Below are positions 21,147 to 30,500 of a DNA stretch of 60,611 nt, piece after piece. The DNA comes from a virus. Location of the stretch: the IMG/VR virus record IMGVR_UViG_3300009788_000014, positions 1 through 60,611 of that record, one strand, 5' to 3'. Under the pieces are notes generated by a model. It made no database searches, was not told the DNA's origin, and worked only from the letters and a program-made list of their open reading frames with translations. The translations under genes were made by a program, and so were the position numbers. Every line of letters starts with the position of its first letter. Position 1 is the stretch's first letter.

Positions 21147-23639
21147 TCAAGGTCCTATGAACAGCACAAGTGCCGTTGCGGCGAAGGTGTCAGGGTGAAC
21201 ATCCAGCCCGGCCAGCGTTCCGACGCGCCCCGAGGCCAGGAACGGATGCGCAGGCCAGGTGACCGTCACTTCGTCGAACGCTACGGATGAGACCTCTGGC
21301 TTGGGAAGGGGGCCGTAGAGCTCTAGCTTATACAGTACGCCATTCGATATGATGTCCTGTAAGGCGTCTGCTGCGGCCTGCGCGTCCGGCGTTTCCAGTA
21401 AAAAGACCTCCCGGATCAACTCGCGGCCCGTGCCGGATGTGACCTCGCGGAATTCGGATCCGATCTCGGCGGAGTACCGGTCCTGGAATGTGTCCGGTGG
21501 TAAGGCCGCCACGTCCGATGTCTCAAATCCCCAGCGCCTGGCATAGCGCATGCGCACTGCGTCGAAGGTCCGAGAAGGCGAGATTTCCGAAGCCGTGCGG
21601 ATTCTGTCCTCGTTCCACGTGAGCGAGGGTGACGTAGGAGTTCTGTCAAAGCCGCGTACGTTCCAGGCACCATCCGATAGCGCCCTGCAGACGACGCTCG
21701 GCGAGTCGTCGGTCGACAACGTCGAGCGGGCCAAGCTTTCCAAGTAGACGCGGGAATTCTCGTTGCCGGCTCCCTGCCATCCCGTCGACGCTAGGTTCAA
21801 GCTCCTTAGGTTTACCTCCGTGGGGGCAGTAGTAGGACCCAGAAATTCGAGGAAAGTAGAGGCCAGCCGTAAAGAAGAGTCGCTCGTCGAGCCGACAGGG
21901 GTAAGGACGACGCGGTCCGTCCGGGTGAAGAGGCGAACCTGGACGGGATAGCCCGGGACCGGTATGTCCGCCGCTACGATCCAGTCTTCGTCGCCCGCGA
22001 TGCTCGAAAGGGTGCCAGCAATCGTCTCCGAGGATATAGACTCCTCTACGATAATAGAGCCTGTGGAAGCGCCGAAAGTCGGATCACTGGTCACCGGATC
22101 GAGGACGACCTGCTCCACGGTCAAAGTGCCCGCGTTAAGGCCAGTACTCCAGTCTAGCTGCTGTCCTACCGCTGGCCAATTAAGCAAAGTTACATCCTCT
22201 AGGGTCCGCGTGGCCGCTACAAAGGTAACGGTATCGGAAGCGGAGAATAGGGGCTTCAGGCGCCCGCCGTCGGCGGCAACCCACAGGGCCGTCTTAACCT
22301 CCGCCCTACCGTCGTAGCCGATAGAATAGTCCTGGAAAGCCACATTGATTGTAATGGTACGGGCGTCAAACGGCCTGCCGATTACCACCGGGGGCCGGCT
22401 ATTGACAGCAGAAGCCTCACCGCTATCCGACGCGATCCATGCCGCATCCGTGTCTAGAAATGAACTAAGCACACCTGAAGCCCCGGCGGTTCCGGCGATA
22501 ACCACGCTGTCGGCGGTGATGTCTCCCACCCCTTCGAGAAACTCCATGGCCATTGTCAAGCTCGTCTCGTTGCGAATGTCGAACGCTGTTCTCGAGCGCT
22601 CGAAAACCTCGCTCGCGGCAAGGTTTCGCGTCCCGTGGCGCGCTGCGAGCCAGACGATATCTCGCGGTGTGCCATCGATACCACCGTTCTGTAAGATGGC
22701 GTCTCCGGTCGCGGTACTATTAAGCCCCCCGGGGGGCTCGACTAGCGTCGTCGTGCCCTGGGAGACGCCATCCACGAACGCTTCTCCCGTCTCCGTCGAA
22801 GCGTTATAGTTGACAAGAAGTCCGATGGTATCTAGCGTGGCCGGGATGCCGGTGGGCGTGCCGATCGTAACCCACTGGCCGCCGGCATTCAACAACTGGA
22901 GCCGGTAGGCATTTGTCTGTATTTGAAGACGGAAAAGAGGAGAACTAAATACCACGAACGGCGTAATCGTAACGCCAACTTCCTGATAAAGGACTAAGGC
23001 GAACCATTGGTCGCCGGTTGTTCGTAGACTGGCTTGGTCCGCGCGTGTTATTTTGGCACCGGGTTCCACAGAAGGTGTTTGAATTCGTATGCCGGTGCCC
23101 AACCCCGCAAGCACTACGGGAGAAGCGGGAACGTTCAAACCCTCTGAGGTCTGCTCGCGAATTCTGATGATCCACGAGTCCTCTTGAAACTGAGCATCGT
23201 TCACGGTGCCGCGGCCCACGATCTCACAGTCCGCCAGGTCCGGCACCGAGTAGGCGCCGGTGGCCGGGTCGAGGATCCAGGCGCATGCGTGCCAGGTCGC
23301 TGGTTGCCGGCGAAAGTCCAGGCCGACCAGGTCGTCGAGGGGCCGGGTGTCGTCCCTCGGGTCGCGCGGGTTGGCGACGTTGAAGGTGTAGGCGCCGTGG
23401 GCCACCACGCCGCCCGGATCAATCCAGCCCTCGGGGCGCCCGCCGTCGCCCGTCTGGTCGGTCCTCACGGCCTTCCAGTCCACCGGGCGCGTGCCGCGCC
23501 TGAGGAGCGGCCTGTAGGGCACCGAGGCCGGGACATCGGTGGACGCGGAGACGCCGGACTCGGTCGAGACGAGAACATCCGTCCCCGCCGAGTCGACAAG
23601 GTGCAGGACGAGGAAGAGGGCTGAGAGGTTACCCGCCAT
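21147..23639 (-). CDS. Large tail-tip protein with LamG/ConA-like domain, 830 aa
   Basis: The second-largest tail gene after the tape measure. Residues about 200-310 (WFALVLYQEVGVTITPFVVF, YRLQLLNAGGQWVTIG, ETGEAFVDGVSQGTTTL) read as a LamG/concanavalin-type sugar-binding jelly roll. The rest is strand-rich with Thr/Ser repeats and a final part (SVAFDEVTVTWPAHPFL) typical of tail hub/fibre proteins. It probably forms the central tip and contacts the cell surface. ATG 23639 overlaps the small upstream gene by 11 bases. Confidence 0.7.
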   Translation of the reverse strand: MAGNLSALFLVLHLVDSAGTDVLVSTESGVSASTDVPASVPYRPLLRRGTRPVDWKAVRTDQTGDGGRPEGWIDPGGVVAHGAYTFNVANPRDPRDDTRPLDDLVGLDFRRQPATWHACAWILDPATGAYSVPDLADCEIVGRGTVNDAQFQEDSWIIRIREQTSEGLNVPASPVVLAGLGTGIRIQTPSVEPGAKITRADQASLRTTGDQWFALVLYQEVGVTITPFVVFSSPLFRLQIQTNAYRLQLLNAGGQWVTIGTPTGIPATLDTIGLLVNYNASTETGEAFVDGVSQGTTTLVEPPGGLNSTATGDAILQNGGIDGTPRDIVWLAARHGTRNLAASEVFERSRTAFDIRNETSLTMAMEFLEGVGDITADSVVIAGTAGASGVLSSFLDTDAAWIASDSGEASAVNSRPPVVIGRPFDARTITINVAFQDYSIGYDGRAEVKTALWVAADGGRLKPLFSASDTVTFVAATRTLEDVTLLNWPAVGQQLDWSTGLNAGTLTVEQVVLDPVTSDPTFGASTGSIIVEESISSETIAGTLSSIAGDEDWIVAADIPVPGYPVQVRLFTRTDRVVLTPVGSTSDSSLRLASTFLEFLGPTTAPTEVNLRSLNLASTGWQGAGNENSRVYLESLARSTLSTDDSPSVVCRALSDGAWNVRGFDRTPTSPSLTWNEDRIRTASEISPSRTFDAVRMRYARRWGFETSDVAALPPDTFQDRYSAEIGSEFREVTSGTGRELIREVFLLETPDAQAAADALQDIISNGVLYKLELYGPLPKPEVSSVAFDEVTVTWPAHPFLASGRVGTLAGLDVHPDTFAATALVLFIGP

Positions 23640-23769
23640 GACGTTTATCCAGGGTTACCAGAAAGAACGCGAGACGAGCAAGCCCAGCGCCAAGCCCGAG
23701 GGCGATGGTGATCATTAGCCCGTAGAGGAATAGCTCAGCGGCTGCCTCTAAGACGTCAAGCCCCCCCAC
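23629..23769 (-). CDS. Small membrane protein, 46 aa
   Basis: GTG 23769 stands after a very strong ribosome site (AGGAGGTGAAAA) that lies in the end of the upstream gene. The 46-residue product (GLDVLEAAAELFLYGLMITI, then ALGLGAGLARLAFFLVTLDK) is almost wholly hydrophobic apart from its ends. Overlaps both neighbours. A run of seven G follows the start codon, so length changes there would shift the frame. Function unknown; holin-like topology. Confidence 0.5.
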   Translation of the reverse strand: MGGLDVLEAAAELFLYGLMITIALGLGAGLARLAFFLVTLDKRHGG

Positions 23770-24697
23770 TTTTCACCTCCTGCCAGGTCTCACAGGACAG
23801 GGTGGCGGAGACCTCGCGGGTCTCTACGCCGTCGACGACGGTGGGGCGACTCTCTGTCCTGGACCACTCCAGCATCCGCGCCAGCCCGCCGCGGAGCGCC
23901 GGGCGCTGGTTCGCCTCCGTGATGAGCCCGGACGTGTCCCGCTGGCCAGCCGCGGGAAAGAAGAAGATTGGGAAGGAGCCGTAACCGGACGTGTCCCAGA
24001 GGAAGTCTATGTGGTCAACGTCCGCGGTCGTCATGTGAGCCCAGCTCATCGACCACTTGTGGCCCGTACCCTCGCGGAGCTCGACCGTCTCGATCGGCAG
24101 GGACGGCGCGTCCCCGGGGAACTCGACCTCGGGCAGGCGGCGGCCGTCCACCCCGATCCCGAGGAAGGACGCTTCCCAGAAGGTGCGGCTCCCTGCGGCG
24201 GACGAGAACTCGATCCGGCCGGAGCGGCAGGCGATCGTGGCGACATCTGGCACGGCCGCCGGGGTGGGGCCCACACCCCCTGAGAAGTCGTCGAAGCCGA
24301 GGAGGACGTTGGGTCGCTGAGGGACTTGGATCTGGAGACCGCCGGAGGTCCAGACGTCCTCTCGGCGCTGTGGCCAGGGAGAGCCACTGTCCAGGGTGTT
24401 GGCGGCGACGAACGGCGTCGCGTTGTCCACAAGCCAGCGGACGTCCTCGCCCGCGTTGGCCCCTGTGTTGGCGACCTCGAAGGCGAATGCCTGGACCTCG
24501 GCCCCGAGGCGGAACTCAAAGCCGCCAGGGTCGGCGGCGTCTGCGGTCCTCCCGTGGAGCATGATCAGCGGGCTGAGGATGTTCGCAAGCGGGAGCCCGC
24601 CGCCGGCATCGCCCGCCAGGTGCGCAACGATGCTGTCCGCCGTTACGAACGGCAGGCACCGTCCGATGACGGGGCGCGTGGGGATCAGGGCGGTCAC
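23756..24697 (-). CDS. Minor tail / distal-tail-like protein, 313 aa
   Basis: GTG 24697 overlaps the upstream stop (GTGA). Strand-rich throughout, with WSMSWAHMTTADVDHIDFLW and a FPIFFFPA segment, and a C-terminal part (TREVSATLSCETWQEV) like distal-tail or baseplate proteins that follow tape measures. The exact role is inferred from gene order. Confidence 0.6.
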   Translation of the reverse strand: MTALIPTRPVIGRCLPFVTADSIVAHLAGDAGGGLPLANILSPLIMLHGRTADAADPGGFEFRLGAEVQAFAFEVANTGANAGEDVRWLVDNATPFVAANTLDSGSPWPQRREDVWTSGGLQIQVPQRPNVLLGFDDFSGGVGPTPAAVPDVATIACRSGRIEFSSAAGSRTFWEASFLGIGVDGRRLPEVEFPGDAPSLPIETVELREGTGHKWSMSWAHMTTADVDHIDFLWDTSGYGSFPIFFFPAAGQRDTSGLITEANQRPALRGGLARMLEWSRTESRPTVVDGVETREVSATLSCETWQEVKSGGA

Positions 24698-24960
24698 GCG
24701 TGCTCCTCCACGGCCTCGGCGAGAAGATTCCGGACCTGCTCGGCCACGTCCCGGACAAAGATGGAGCGGTCCCGGAGGCCCAGGAGCGCATTCCATACGG
24801 CGGCGGCGTTCTGGTACTCCAGCGCCGCCGCGAGAGCGCCGTCGACGCTCGCCTGATCCGCGGGGTCAATCGCCCTGACGGCTCCACGGAAGACTTTCCC
24901 GGCGTTGCTCACCGCGCCACGGACGAGGATCGCCTCTCGGGCAAGGTTCAGCGGAGGCAT
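24694..24960 (-). CDS. Small tail protein paralogous to the tape-measure C-terminus, 88 aa
   Basis: Starts MPPLNLAREAILVRGAVSNA. Its centre (FRGAVRAIDPADQASVDGAL, then AAALEYQNA) matches the tape-measure segment FREASRAVDPTDQASVDAAL, then RAAMEYREL, and the ends also correspond (VRDVAEQVRNLLAE against VRSVEDQIRQLLGS). This is clear paralogy over about 55 residues. It overlaps both neighbours. It may be a duplicated tape-measure end that docks at the tail tip. Confidence 0.7.
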   Translation of the reverse strand: MPPLNLAREAILVRGAVSNAGKVFRGAVRAIDPADQASVDGALAAALEYQNAAAVWNALLGLRDRSIFVRDVAEQVRNLLAEAVEEHA

Positions 24961-25229
24961 TTTACGCCCCCTGAGGCTGCGAGCTTTCTTTGCCGAAACC
25001 GCGAGACCAAGCGCCACAGGACCCGCGGAATCCAGCGCGGCTTCCCGCTCCAAAGATCCCAAGGGCGGAGGACATCCGGCTGCGTAAGGGGCCGCAGCTC
25101 TATGGAAATCGGCGACGGCACGGTGAAGGGCTCGGGGTCTTGCAGCGACGCCAGGTCCACGCGGTTGACGAAGGGCGTCAGGTCGACGCCGTCGACCACG
25201 AACTTTCCCTTGAACTCGACTACCGGCAT
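24948..25229 (-). CDS. Hypothetical tail-region protein, 93 aa
   Basis: Starts MPVVEFKGKFVVDGVDLTPF: a strand-rich N-terminal half, and a basic, aromatic C-terminal half (RWIPRVLWRLVSRFRQRKLA). Overlaps its downstream neighbour by 13 bases. Not recognised; probably virion-associated by context. Confidence 0.6.
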   Translation of the reverse strand: MPVVEFKGKFVVDGVDLTPFVNRVDLASLQDPEPFTVPSPISIELRPLTQPDVLRPWDLWSGKPRWIPRVLWRLVSRFRQRKLAASGGVKCLR

Positions 25230-25387
25230 CGCATCTCCTTCTTGATCTCCTCGACGAGCGCGGCGTCGCCTTCCCACGATCCGCCCTGGCGGCATCGGGC
25301 TTCTCGCAAGTCGACGCGGCGGACGGCAAGAAATTCCTCAACCTTCTCCAAGACGCGTCCTTCTGCTTCTGGATCTCGCGGTATCAT
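25220..25387 (-). CDS. Hypothetical protein, 55 aa
   Basis: ATG 25387 has a ribosome site AAGGGAGCGAG. MIPRDPEAEGRVLEKVEEFL is followed by a basic stretch and an acidic end. First gene of the minus tail-tip operon, just across the divergent promoter region from the + cassette. Function unknown. Confidence 0.6.
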   Translation of the reverse strand: MIPRDPEAEGRVLEKVEEFLAVRRVDLREARCRQGGSWEGDAALVEEIKKEMRCR

Positions 25388-25396
25388 CTCGCTCCC

Positions 25397-25425
25397 TTGC
25401 TTCCCCGCGCCCGCCGCGGTATACT
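25397..25425 (+). promoter_or_regulatory. Sigma70-like promoter for the + cassette
   Basis: TTGCTT, 17 bases, TATACT, the best -10 match among the sites found in this window. It lies 61 bases before ATG 25487 and overlaps the ribosome site of the minus gene. Confidence 0.7.
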
Positions 25426-25486
25426 CGGCGGGTGCCCGGCCGTGACTCCGGGTCGCCCACCTAACCAACACGGGAGTAACCCCCGC

Positions 25487-26233
25487 ATGGCTGAGAGACA
25501 CACTACCACAGACCCGGAAGAAGCCTTCGCCGCTGACCTCGCCCGTATCCTGCCTCTGGTCATCGAACTCGCCAAAGAAGCGTCGGCGATGGACGCCGAC
25601 ACGGACGCCGTGAGGATGGCAGAGGTTTGCCTCGGTCCGCCGCCCACGTTTCTCCTCGAGACGCTGCTGCGGCTGGCCCGTGTTCAAGTCTGGACGATCG
25701 CAGAGAACCACAAGAAGGCCCTGGGGGTCCTCGCCCGCGGCGCGTCGGCGATGGCAATCGCCCCCGAGCCACCCGGAGAGACCCCGGAGGACGCCGCGGG
25801 CGGCGCTCTCGTCTTCGGGCTCGCGACCGAGGCCCCGACGCCCACGCCGGCGCAGCTGCGCACCGTGGCATATATGGCCGAGGGCGGCCCGTCCTTCGGG
25901 ACGCCGGCATCGCACCCGGCCGAGGTCGAAGCCCTCGACGCCTTCCGGGCCTGGACCGGGACCGAAGACCGCGACGACCTGGAAGCGGGCGACACGGAGG
26001 CAGCCGCCGCGGTCAAAGCCTTCGACGACCACCATGGGTGGTCGTCGGGGGCGGCCCTTGCAGACTACGCCGAGGTCGGCTGGGTCGTGGTGGAGGGCCG
26101 GCGCTGGAGCCGCGACCGCGGCCTCGTCGATGAGGCCACCGCGGCCGGTCACGACCCTGGGGCCGCTTCCATCACCGCCACGAGAGAGGCCAACCGCCTG
26201 GCCGACGCGATCATCGACCGAAGAGAGGGCTGA
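25487..26233 (+). CDS. Hypothetical protein, 248 aa (cassette gene 1)
   Basis: ATG 25487 follows CGGGAGTAACCCCCGC. Ala/Glu/Asp-rich and helical: an N-terminal helical bundle (DLARILPLVIELAKEASAMD), a Pro/Thr linker (TEAPTPTPAQL) and a C-terminal domain (DYAEVGWVVVEGRRWSRDRG). Transcribed against the surrounding tail genes from its own promoter. No family is recognised. Confidence 0.7.
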   Translation: MAERHTTTDPEEAFAADLARILPLVIELAKEASAMDADTDAVRMAEVCLGPPPTFLLETLLRLARVQVWTIAENHKKALGVLARGASAMAIAPEPPGETPEDAAGGALVFGLATEAPTPTPAQLRTVAYMAEGGPSFGTPASHPAEVEALDAFRAWTGTEDRDDLEAGDTEAAAAVKAFDDHHGWSSGAALADYAEVGWVVVEGRRWSRDRGLVDEATAAGHDPGAASITATREANRLADAIIDRREG

Positions 26234-26236
26234 GAG

Positions 26237-26905
26237 ATGGCCGACGACACGACACGGCGAATCACCTTCGGTCCCGTGAAGAGCACCGTCGACCGCTTCG
26301 ACGGCTCCGGCACGCACCGGCTCGCCGAAGAGCCGGTCGAATCCGGCTGTCCGGGCCTGGTGTCCGTCGACGCATCCGGGCCCGGGGTCTCGAAAACCCA
26401 TGCCTGGTTCGATCAAGCCGGCAAGCTCTGGGCGCGCCTCCCCGGCGGCGAGGCGTTCGAGGTCAGGGAGCCGGGTACCGTCGTTCATGACGGAGCACAC
26501 GAGGAACTGACGCGCCGAGCCCCCAGAGCGATCGAAGCTGCCGCAAAAATTAACGAGCGCCGGGCAGCGAAAAAAGAGGCGGCGAAGCGGGGGGGAGAGC
26601 CCCGGCCGGCCCCCACGCTGGAGCACCTGCGGCTCTTGTTGGTTCTGATCGACGACGCGCCCGTGTGCATCACGGACGAAGAGGACGAGGCCATCGAAGC
26701 CTTCCGGGCCTACATCCTCGACGACGACCCGGCGGCAGGGCATAACCTGGCGGAGATCGTGCCGGCGCTGGTGAAGATCGGGGAGCTCACGCTGGAGAGC
26801 GAAGCGGGGTTCGCGTTCGGCCGGGAGCTCGAAGCCGCCATCACCGAGTACCGCCGCCGCTTCCCCAACCCCGCGGTCCTGCCCGAGCTGAAGGAGGAGG
26901 ACTGA
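26237..26905 (+). CDS. Hypothetical protein, 222 aa (cassette gene 2)
   Basis: Starts four bases after the previous stop with GAGAG upstream. A strand-rich first 90 residues (RRITFGPVKSTVDRFDGSG), then a basic helix (RRAAKKEAAKRGG) and an acidic helical C-terminal domain (EEDEAIEAFRAYILDDDPA). EAFRAY echoes DAFRAW of gene 1. Not recognised. Confidence 0.65.
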   Translation: MADDTTRRITFGPVKSTVDRFDGSGTHRLAEEPVESGCPGLVSVDASGPGVSKTHAWFDQAGKLWARLPGGEAFEVREPGTVVHDGAHEELTRRAPRAIEAAAKINERRAAKKEAAKRGGEPRPAPTLEHLRLLLVLIDDAPVCITDEEDEAIEAFRAYILDDDPAAGHNLAEIVPALVKIGELTLESEAGFAFGRELEAAITEYRRRFPNPAVLPELKEED

Positions 26906-26908
26906 ACG

Positions 26909-27274
26909 ATGGCAAGAGCGCCGTTCTACGAACTGAGAAATCGACTCCTCGGTGGCGGCATGACCGCTCTTGACGATGCCCTGGCGGATGTGGGGATCGG
27001 CCTGATCGCGTCGGCCGTAGTCCCGGTGATCGACGTCCTCCTCGACGACGAGGAGGAACCCGTAGCGATGATCGTGGCCGCCTTCGCCGGTCCCCGGTTG
27101 TCCTCTCTCCGCGAGCTCGGCGCGCTGGCGGTGAGAGTAGAGCGGGTGCTCGTCGCGCGGATTGCGGCCCCTGCCGATGCCGATACCGGGCGCCTCGAAA
27201 CCGCCATCCGCGACGCCCGCCAAGCCCAGCGGGAGGCCGTCAGGGCGCACGTCCAGCGCTGGCCGGAGGAATGA
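26909..27274 (+). CDS. Hypothetical protein, 121 aa (cassette gene 3)
   Basis: Preceded by GGAGGAGGACTGAACG, a strong ribosome site. Hydrophobic middle (DVGIGLIASAVVPVIDVLLD) and a helical C-terminus with many Arg/Glu. It could be membrane-associated. No family is recognised. Confidence 0.65.
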   Translation: MARAPFYELRNRLLGGGMTALDDALADVGIGLIASAVVPVIDVLLDDEEEPVAMIVAAFAGPRLSSLRELGALAVRVERVLVARIAAPADADTGRLETAIRDARQAQREAVRAHVQRWPEE

Positions 27275-27277
27275 GCG

Positions 27278-27571
27278 ATGCCGCGCAAGAAGCTCGAGCC
27301 CGGCGGGCCAAAAATCCACGAAATCAACAATCTGCGGCACGTTCTGTCGATCTCCGGAACGGACAGGAACATCCTGACGCGAGAGCTTCTCCGCGACCAC
27401 GTGCGGCATGAGGGGATTCCCGCAGAGCCCGAAGACCGCGGAAGGCTCGCTCTCGACGCCGTCGACCTCGCGGACAACCTGCTCCTGGCCCTGGCGACGC
27501 CCGGCGAGGAGGAATGCGGCGATGCCGAGAGCGCTGTAGCCTCTCAAAACCCCGCCCCCCCGGACGCATGA
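27278..27571 (+). CDS. Hypothetical protein, 97 aa (cassette gene 4)
   Basis: Basic start (MPRKKLEPGGPKIHEINNLR) then an acidic helical part. It converges on the tape-measure gene and overlaps its 3' end by 28 bases, so the last residues are coded on both strands. Ribosome site GGAGGAATGAGCG. Not recognised. Confidence 0.6.
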   Translation: MPRKKLEPGGPKIHEINNLRHVLSISGTDRNILTRELLRDHVRHEGIPAEPEDRGRLALDAVDLADNLLLALATPGEEECGDAESAVASQNPAPPDA

Positions 27572-30500
27572 GCCGCGAACTGATCGAACGCGGTTTGCGC
27601 AGCCGCCTGGTGGGCGAGGGTAGCCGTCTGGAATTGCCGCTCCCGCACGTTGGCGCCGTCCTGCCCCAGCCGGATGAGCTCGAGGATCTGGTTCGTCTGT
27701 TGGAGGCTCAGGCCCCCGCCGCCCCCGCCGCCAGCGCCGCCCGCTGGGGCGAGCGGGGCGGAGGCCGGAGGCAAATCGGAAAGGTCAGAACCGCCGACCC
27801 CCGGGAGCCCTGCCGCACCAGGCGGCGGCAGCGGCGGCGGCACGATGCTTCCGAGAAGCTGCCTGATCTGGTCCTCTACGCTTCGCACCAAGGCCGAACG
27901 CTCGCCGCCGCCGATCAGGCGGTTGTAGTTGACGAGGAGCTCTCTGTACTCCATGGCGGCCCTGAGGGCTGCGTCGACGCTTGCTTGGTCCGTGGGATCT
28001 ACCGCCCGGGAAGCTTCCCGGAATGCCTCCCTGGCGCTTATGGCGGCCCCTCGCGGCGCCAGATCCGCGCGGGCCGTCCGGTCGAGCTCGTCGAGGAAAG
28101 ACGTCACGCCGGAGAACATCTCCTCCTGTATTTCCTGCCGGCGTCGCGCGAGCTCCGCTTCCGCCAGGGCCTGGGCCTGGAGGCGCTCCGCCGCGGTCCC
28201 GGCGGCCGAAGCGATCTCGTCGAAGAGCTCGGAGAACTGGAACTGCAGCGCCTCCAGGGGGCTCCGTGCGTTCGCTTCGAGCTCGCGGATGATGTCGGCG
28301 AGGGAGCGGCCGAGGGCTTCGGCCGGCGAAGAACCGCCGCCGGCCGCCGGTGGGTTGGATCCACGGAAGGATTCGCCGGCCCTGACCGTGCGGCGCACGA
28401 ACGGCCGGCGCCGGTCCACTTCTTCATCGTCGATCAGGATCCGTACTTCGATCGGCTCAGCCAAATCGTCGCGAATCCCGGCAATCAGCCTCCGCGTCTG
28501 GTCGTCGAGAGCGTTGGCGGCGATCAGCATCTGTTCCCACACCTTGAGCTGCAAAAGGGTGGCCTTACGCTCGAGCTCCTGTTTCTCCGCCTGTAGCTCC
28601 AGGACACGCTGCTCGTCTTCCTTGCTCCCTGTCCTGGCAAAGGCTGCCTGCGCCGACGAGATTGCCAGATCCACCAAGCCCGGCAGGATCCCGCCGCGGA
28701 CATTCGTTGCGACCTGCGCCGCGGTGAGGCCAAGCTCGTCGAGGTGGTCGGCGAGGAACTCGATCTGCCGGACCGCCTCCTTGCCGGCTTGCCGGATGGA
28801 CCGCATCCGGAATCCGAAGCTATCCAGGACGTCCCTGCCCAGCTCACGCAGGCTGGCGGCGAGCCCCCTCTCGATCGCCTCCCGTGCCTGCTCATACGCC
28901 TCGGGGTTGTCTGCCGCCAGGGCCAGGGCTTCGGAGAGCTGTACAGCAAAGCTCTCCCGGAGCGCCCGCATGGCGTTGGAGAGATCCGTCTGGCCGAGCT
29001 CGCGGAGGCCCTCTCTCGCATCGTCGCGGAGATTCCCCAGGTCCAGGGCGGCGAGATTTTCGATCGCCCGGTCGAGCTCTTCGATGCCGATACTCCCCGC
29101 TTCGGCGCGCTCGGTCAGCTGGCGGACCCGGTCGGCATGGGCGAGCTCGGCCGGGGCGAGGCCAGCGAGCGCAAGGGAAACCTCGTCGGCCGCGCGGCGG
29201 AAGTCCTCGGCCGCCCGCCGCCGGCCGCCACCGCCACCCCGTAGCGCGCGACCCCCTCCCGTGGGGGGCGGCGCGCCGGTGGGTGCCCCAAGGATTTCTT
29301 GCTCGTCGAGCAACAGCCGGATCCGGCTCTCCTCGGCCCGCGTCAGGAGCCCCAGGGCGGCGAATTGCTGGACGGTCAGGCGGAACTGGATCAACCGCAT
29401 CCGGTGCTCGAGCTCCAGGGCCTGCGCCGCGAGCTGGGCGTCGCCGGTGAATTCGGCGATCCGGGAGAAGAATCCGGAGCGCTGGCCGGCGCTGAAGGCC
29501 TCGGCCGCCTGTTCCAGCGTCGCGAGGTCGATCCCTTCGATCTCGCCGGCGACGATCTCAAGCGCCTCGCCGAAGGTGGCGCCACCAAGCTCCAGGTCGT
29601 CGAAACGCTCCCTGAGACGCTCGAACCGCTCGTCCGAGAGGCCAAGGGTCTCGGCCAGGTCGCCGAGGTCCATGGCGAAGCCGGTCGTCTCCTGGGACGC
29701 CACGGACGCCGCGGCCGCCGCATCGTCGTAGGCCGCCTGCAAGGCCTCTGTCTGGGCCGCTTGCTCCCGCGCGGCATCGAACTGCGCGAGCCCCGCGGCG
29801 GCTGTCTGGTCAATCCCGGCAAGCTGTAAGGCCTGCGACTCCGCCAGGCGGTTCAGGGCGTTCTCCTCCGCGATCCGGCCGTCAATGACGTCCTGCTGAG
29901 AGATTCCGAGCCGAGAGGTGATCTGGAGCTCCTCCCGGAGCAGGCGGACGCGGGCGGCGAGGAAGAGCTCGCCCTGGGACATCAGGCGCGCGTCGACGAG
30001 CTGGGCCACGGCGAGGTCAGCCGCGAGCTGCTCAAAGGTCGCTGCCAGCGTGTTCTTGAGCGCCGCGGCGACGTTCGAGGACAGGCCCTCGATGTCGGAC
30101 TGCTGGAGCAACCGCTTGATGGCCTCCCCGACGGCCTGGGCCTGGTCGGCAAACTCCGCGATGTCCTTGCCGCCCTGGATGAGCCGGAAGACCACCTTCT
30201 CGCCGTCCTGGCGGAGCTTGATCTCGATGTCGGCCAAGGACGTCACGGTCGCGCCGAGGCTCGTGATGATCGCGTTGAAGCCCTGCGAAACGGCTTGGCC
30301 GAACTGGGAAATCGCCGGCCCCAAAGAGCCCTCCACCTTCCGGGTGGTGCCGGAGATTACCCCGTTCAGGAGCTTGAACGTCTCGATCGCGTCGTCGCCG
30401 CCGCTCTGGAAGATGTTGAGCCCACCGACAAGCTCGCCGATGATCCCGCCGATGATCCCCGCGCCGGGGAGACCCGTCAACGCCCCGAGGCCGCCGAAGA

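Noticed and set aside
25220-27547. Very long minus-strand open frame (775 codons) opposite the + cassette
   Set aside because: It lacks a plausible fold or ribosome site over most of its length and is the mirror of four well-started + genes; only its last 55 codons (25220-25387) have a real start.
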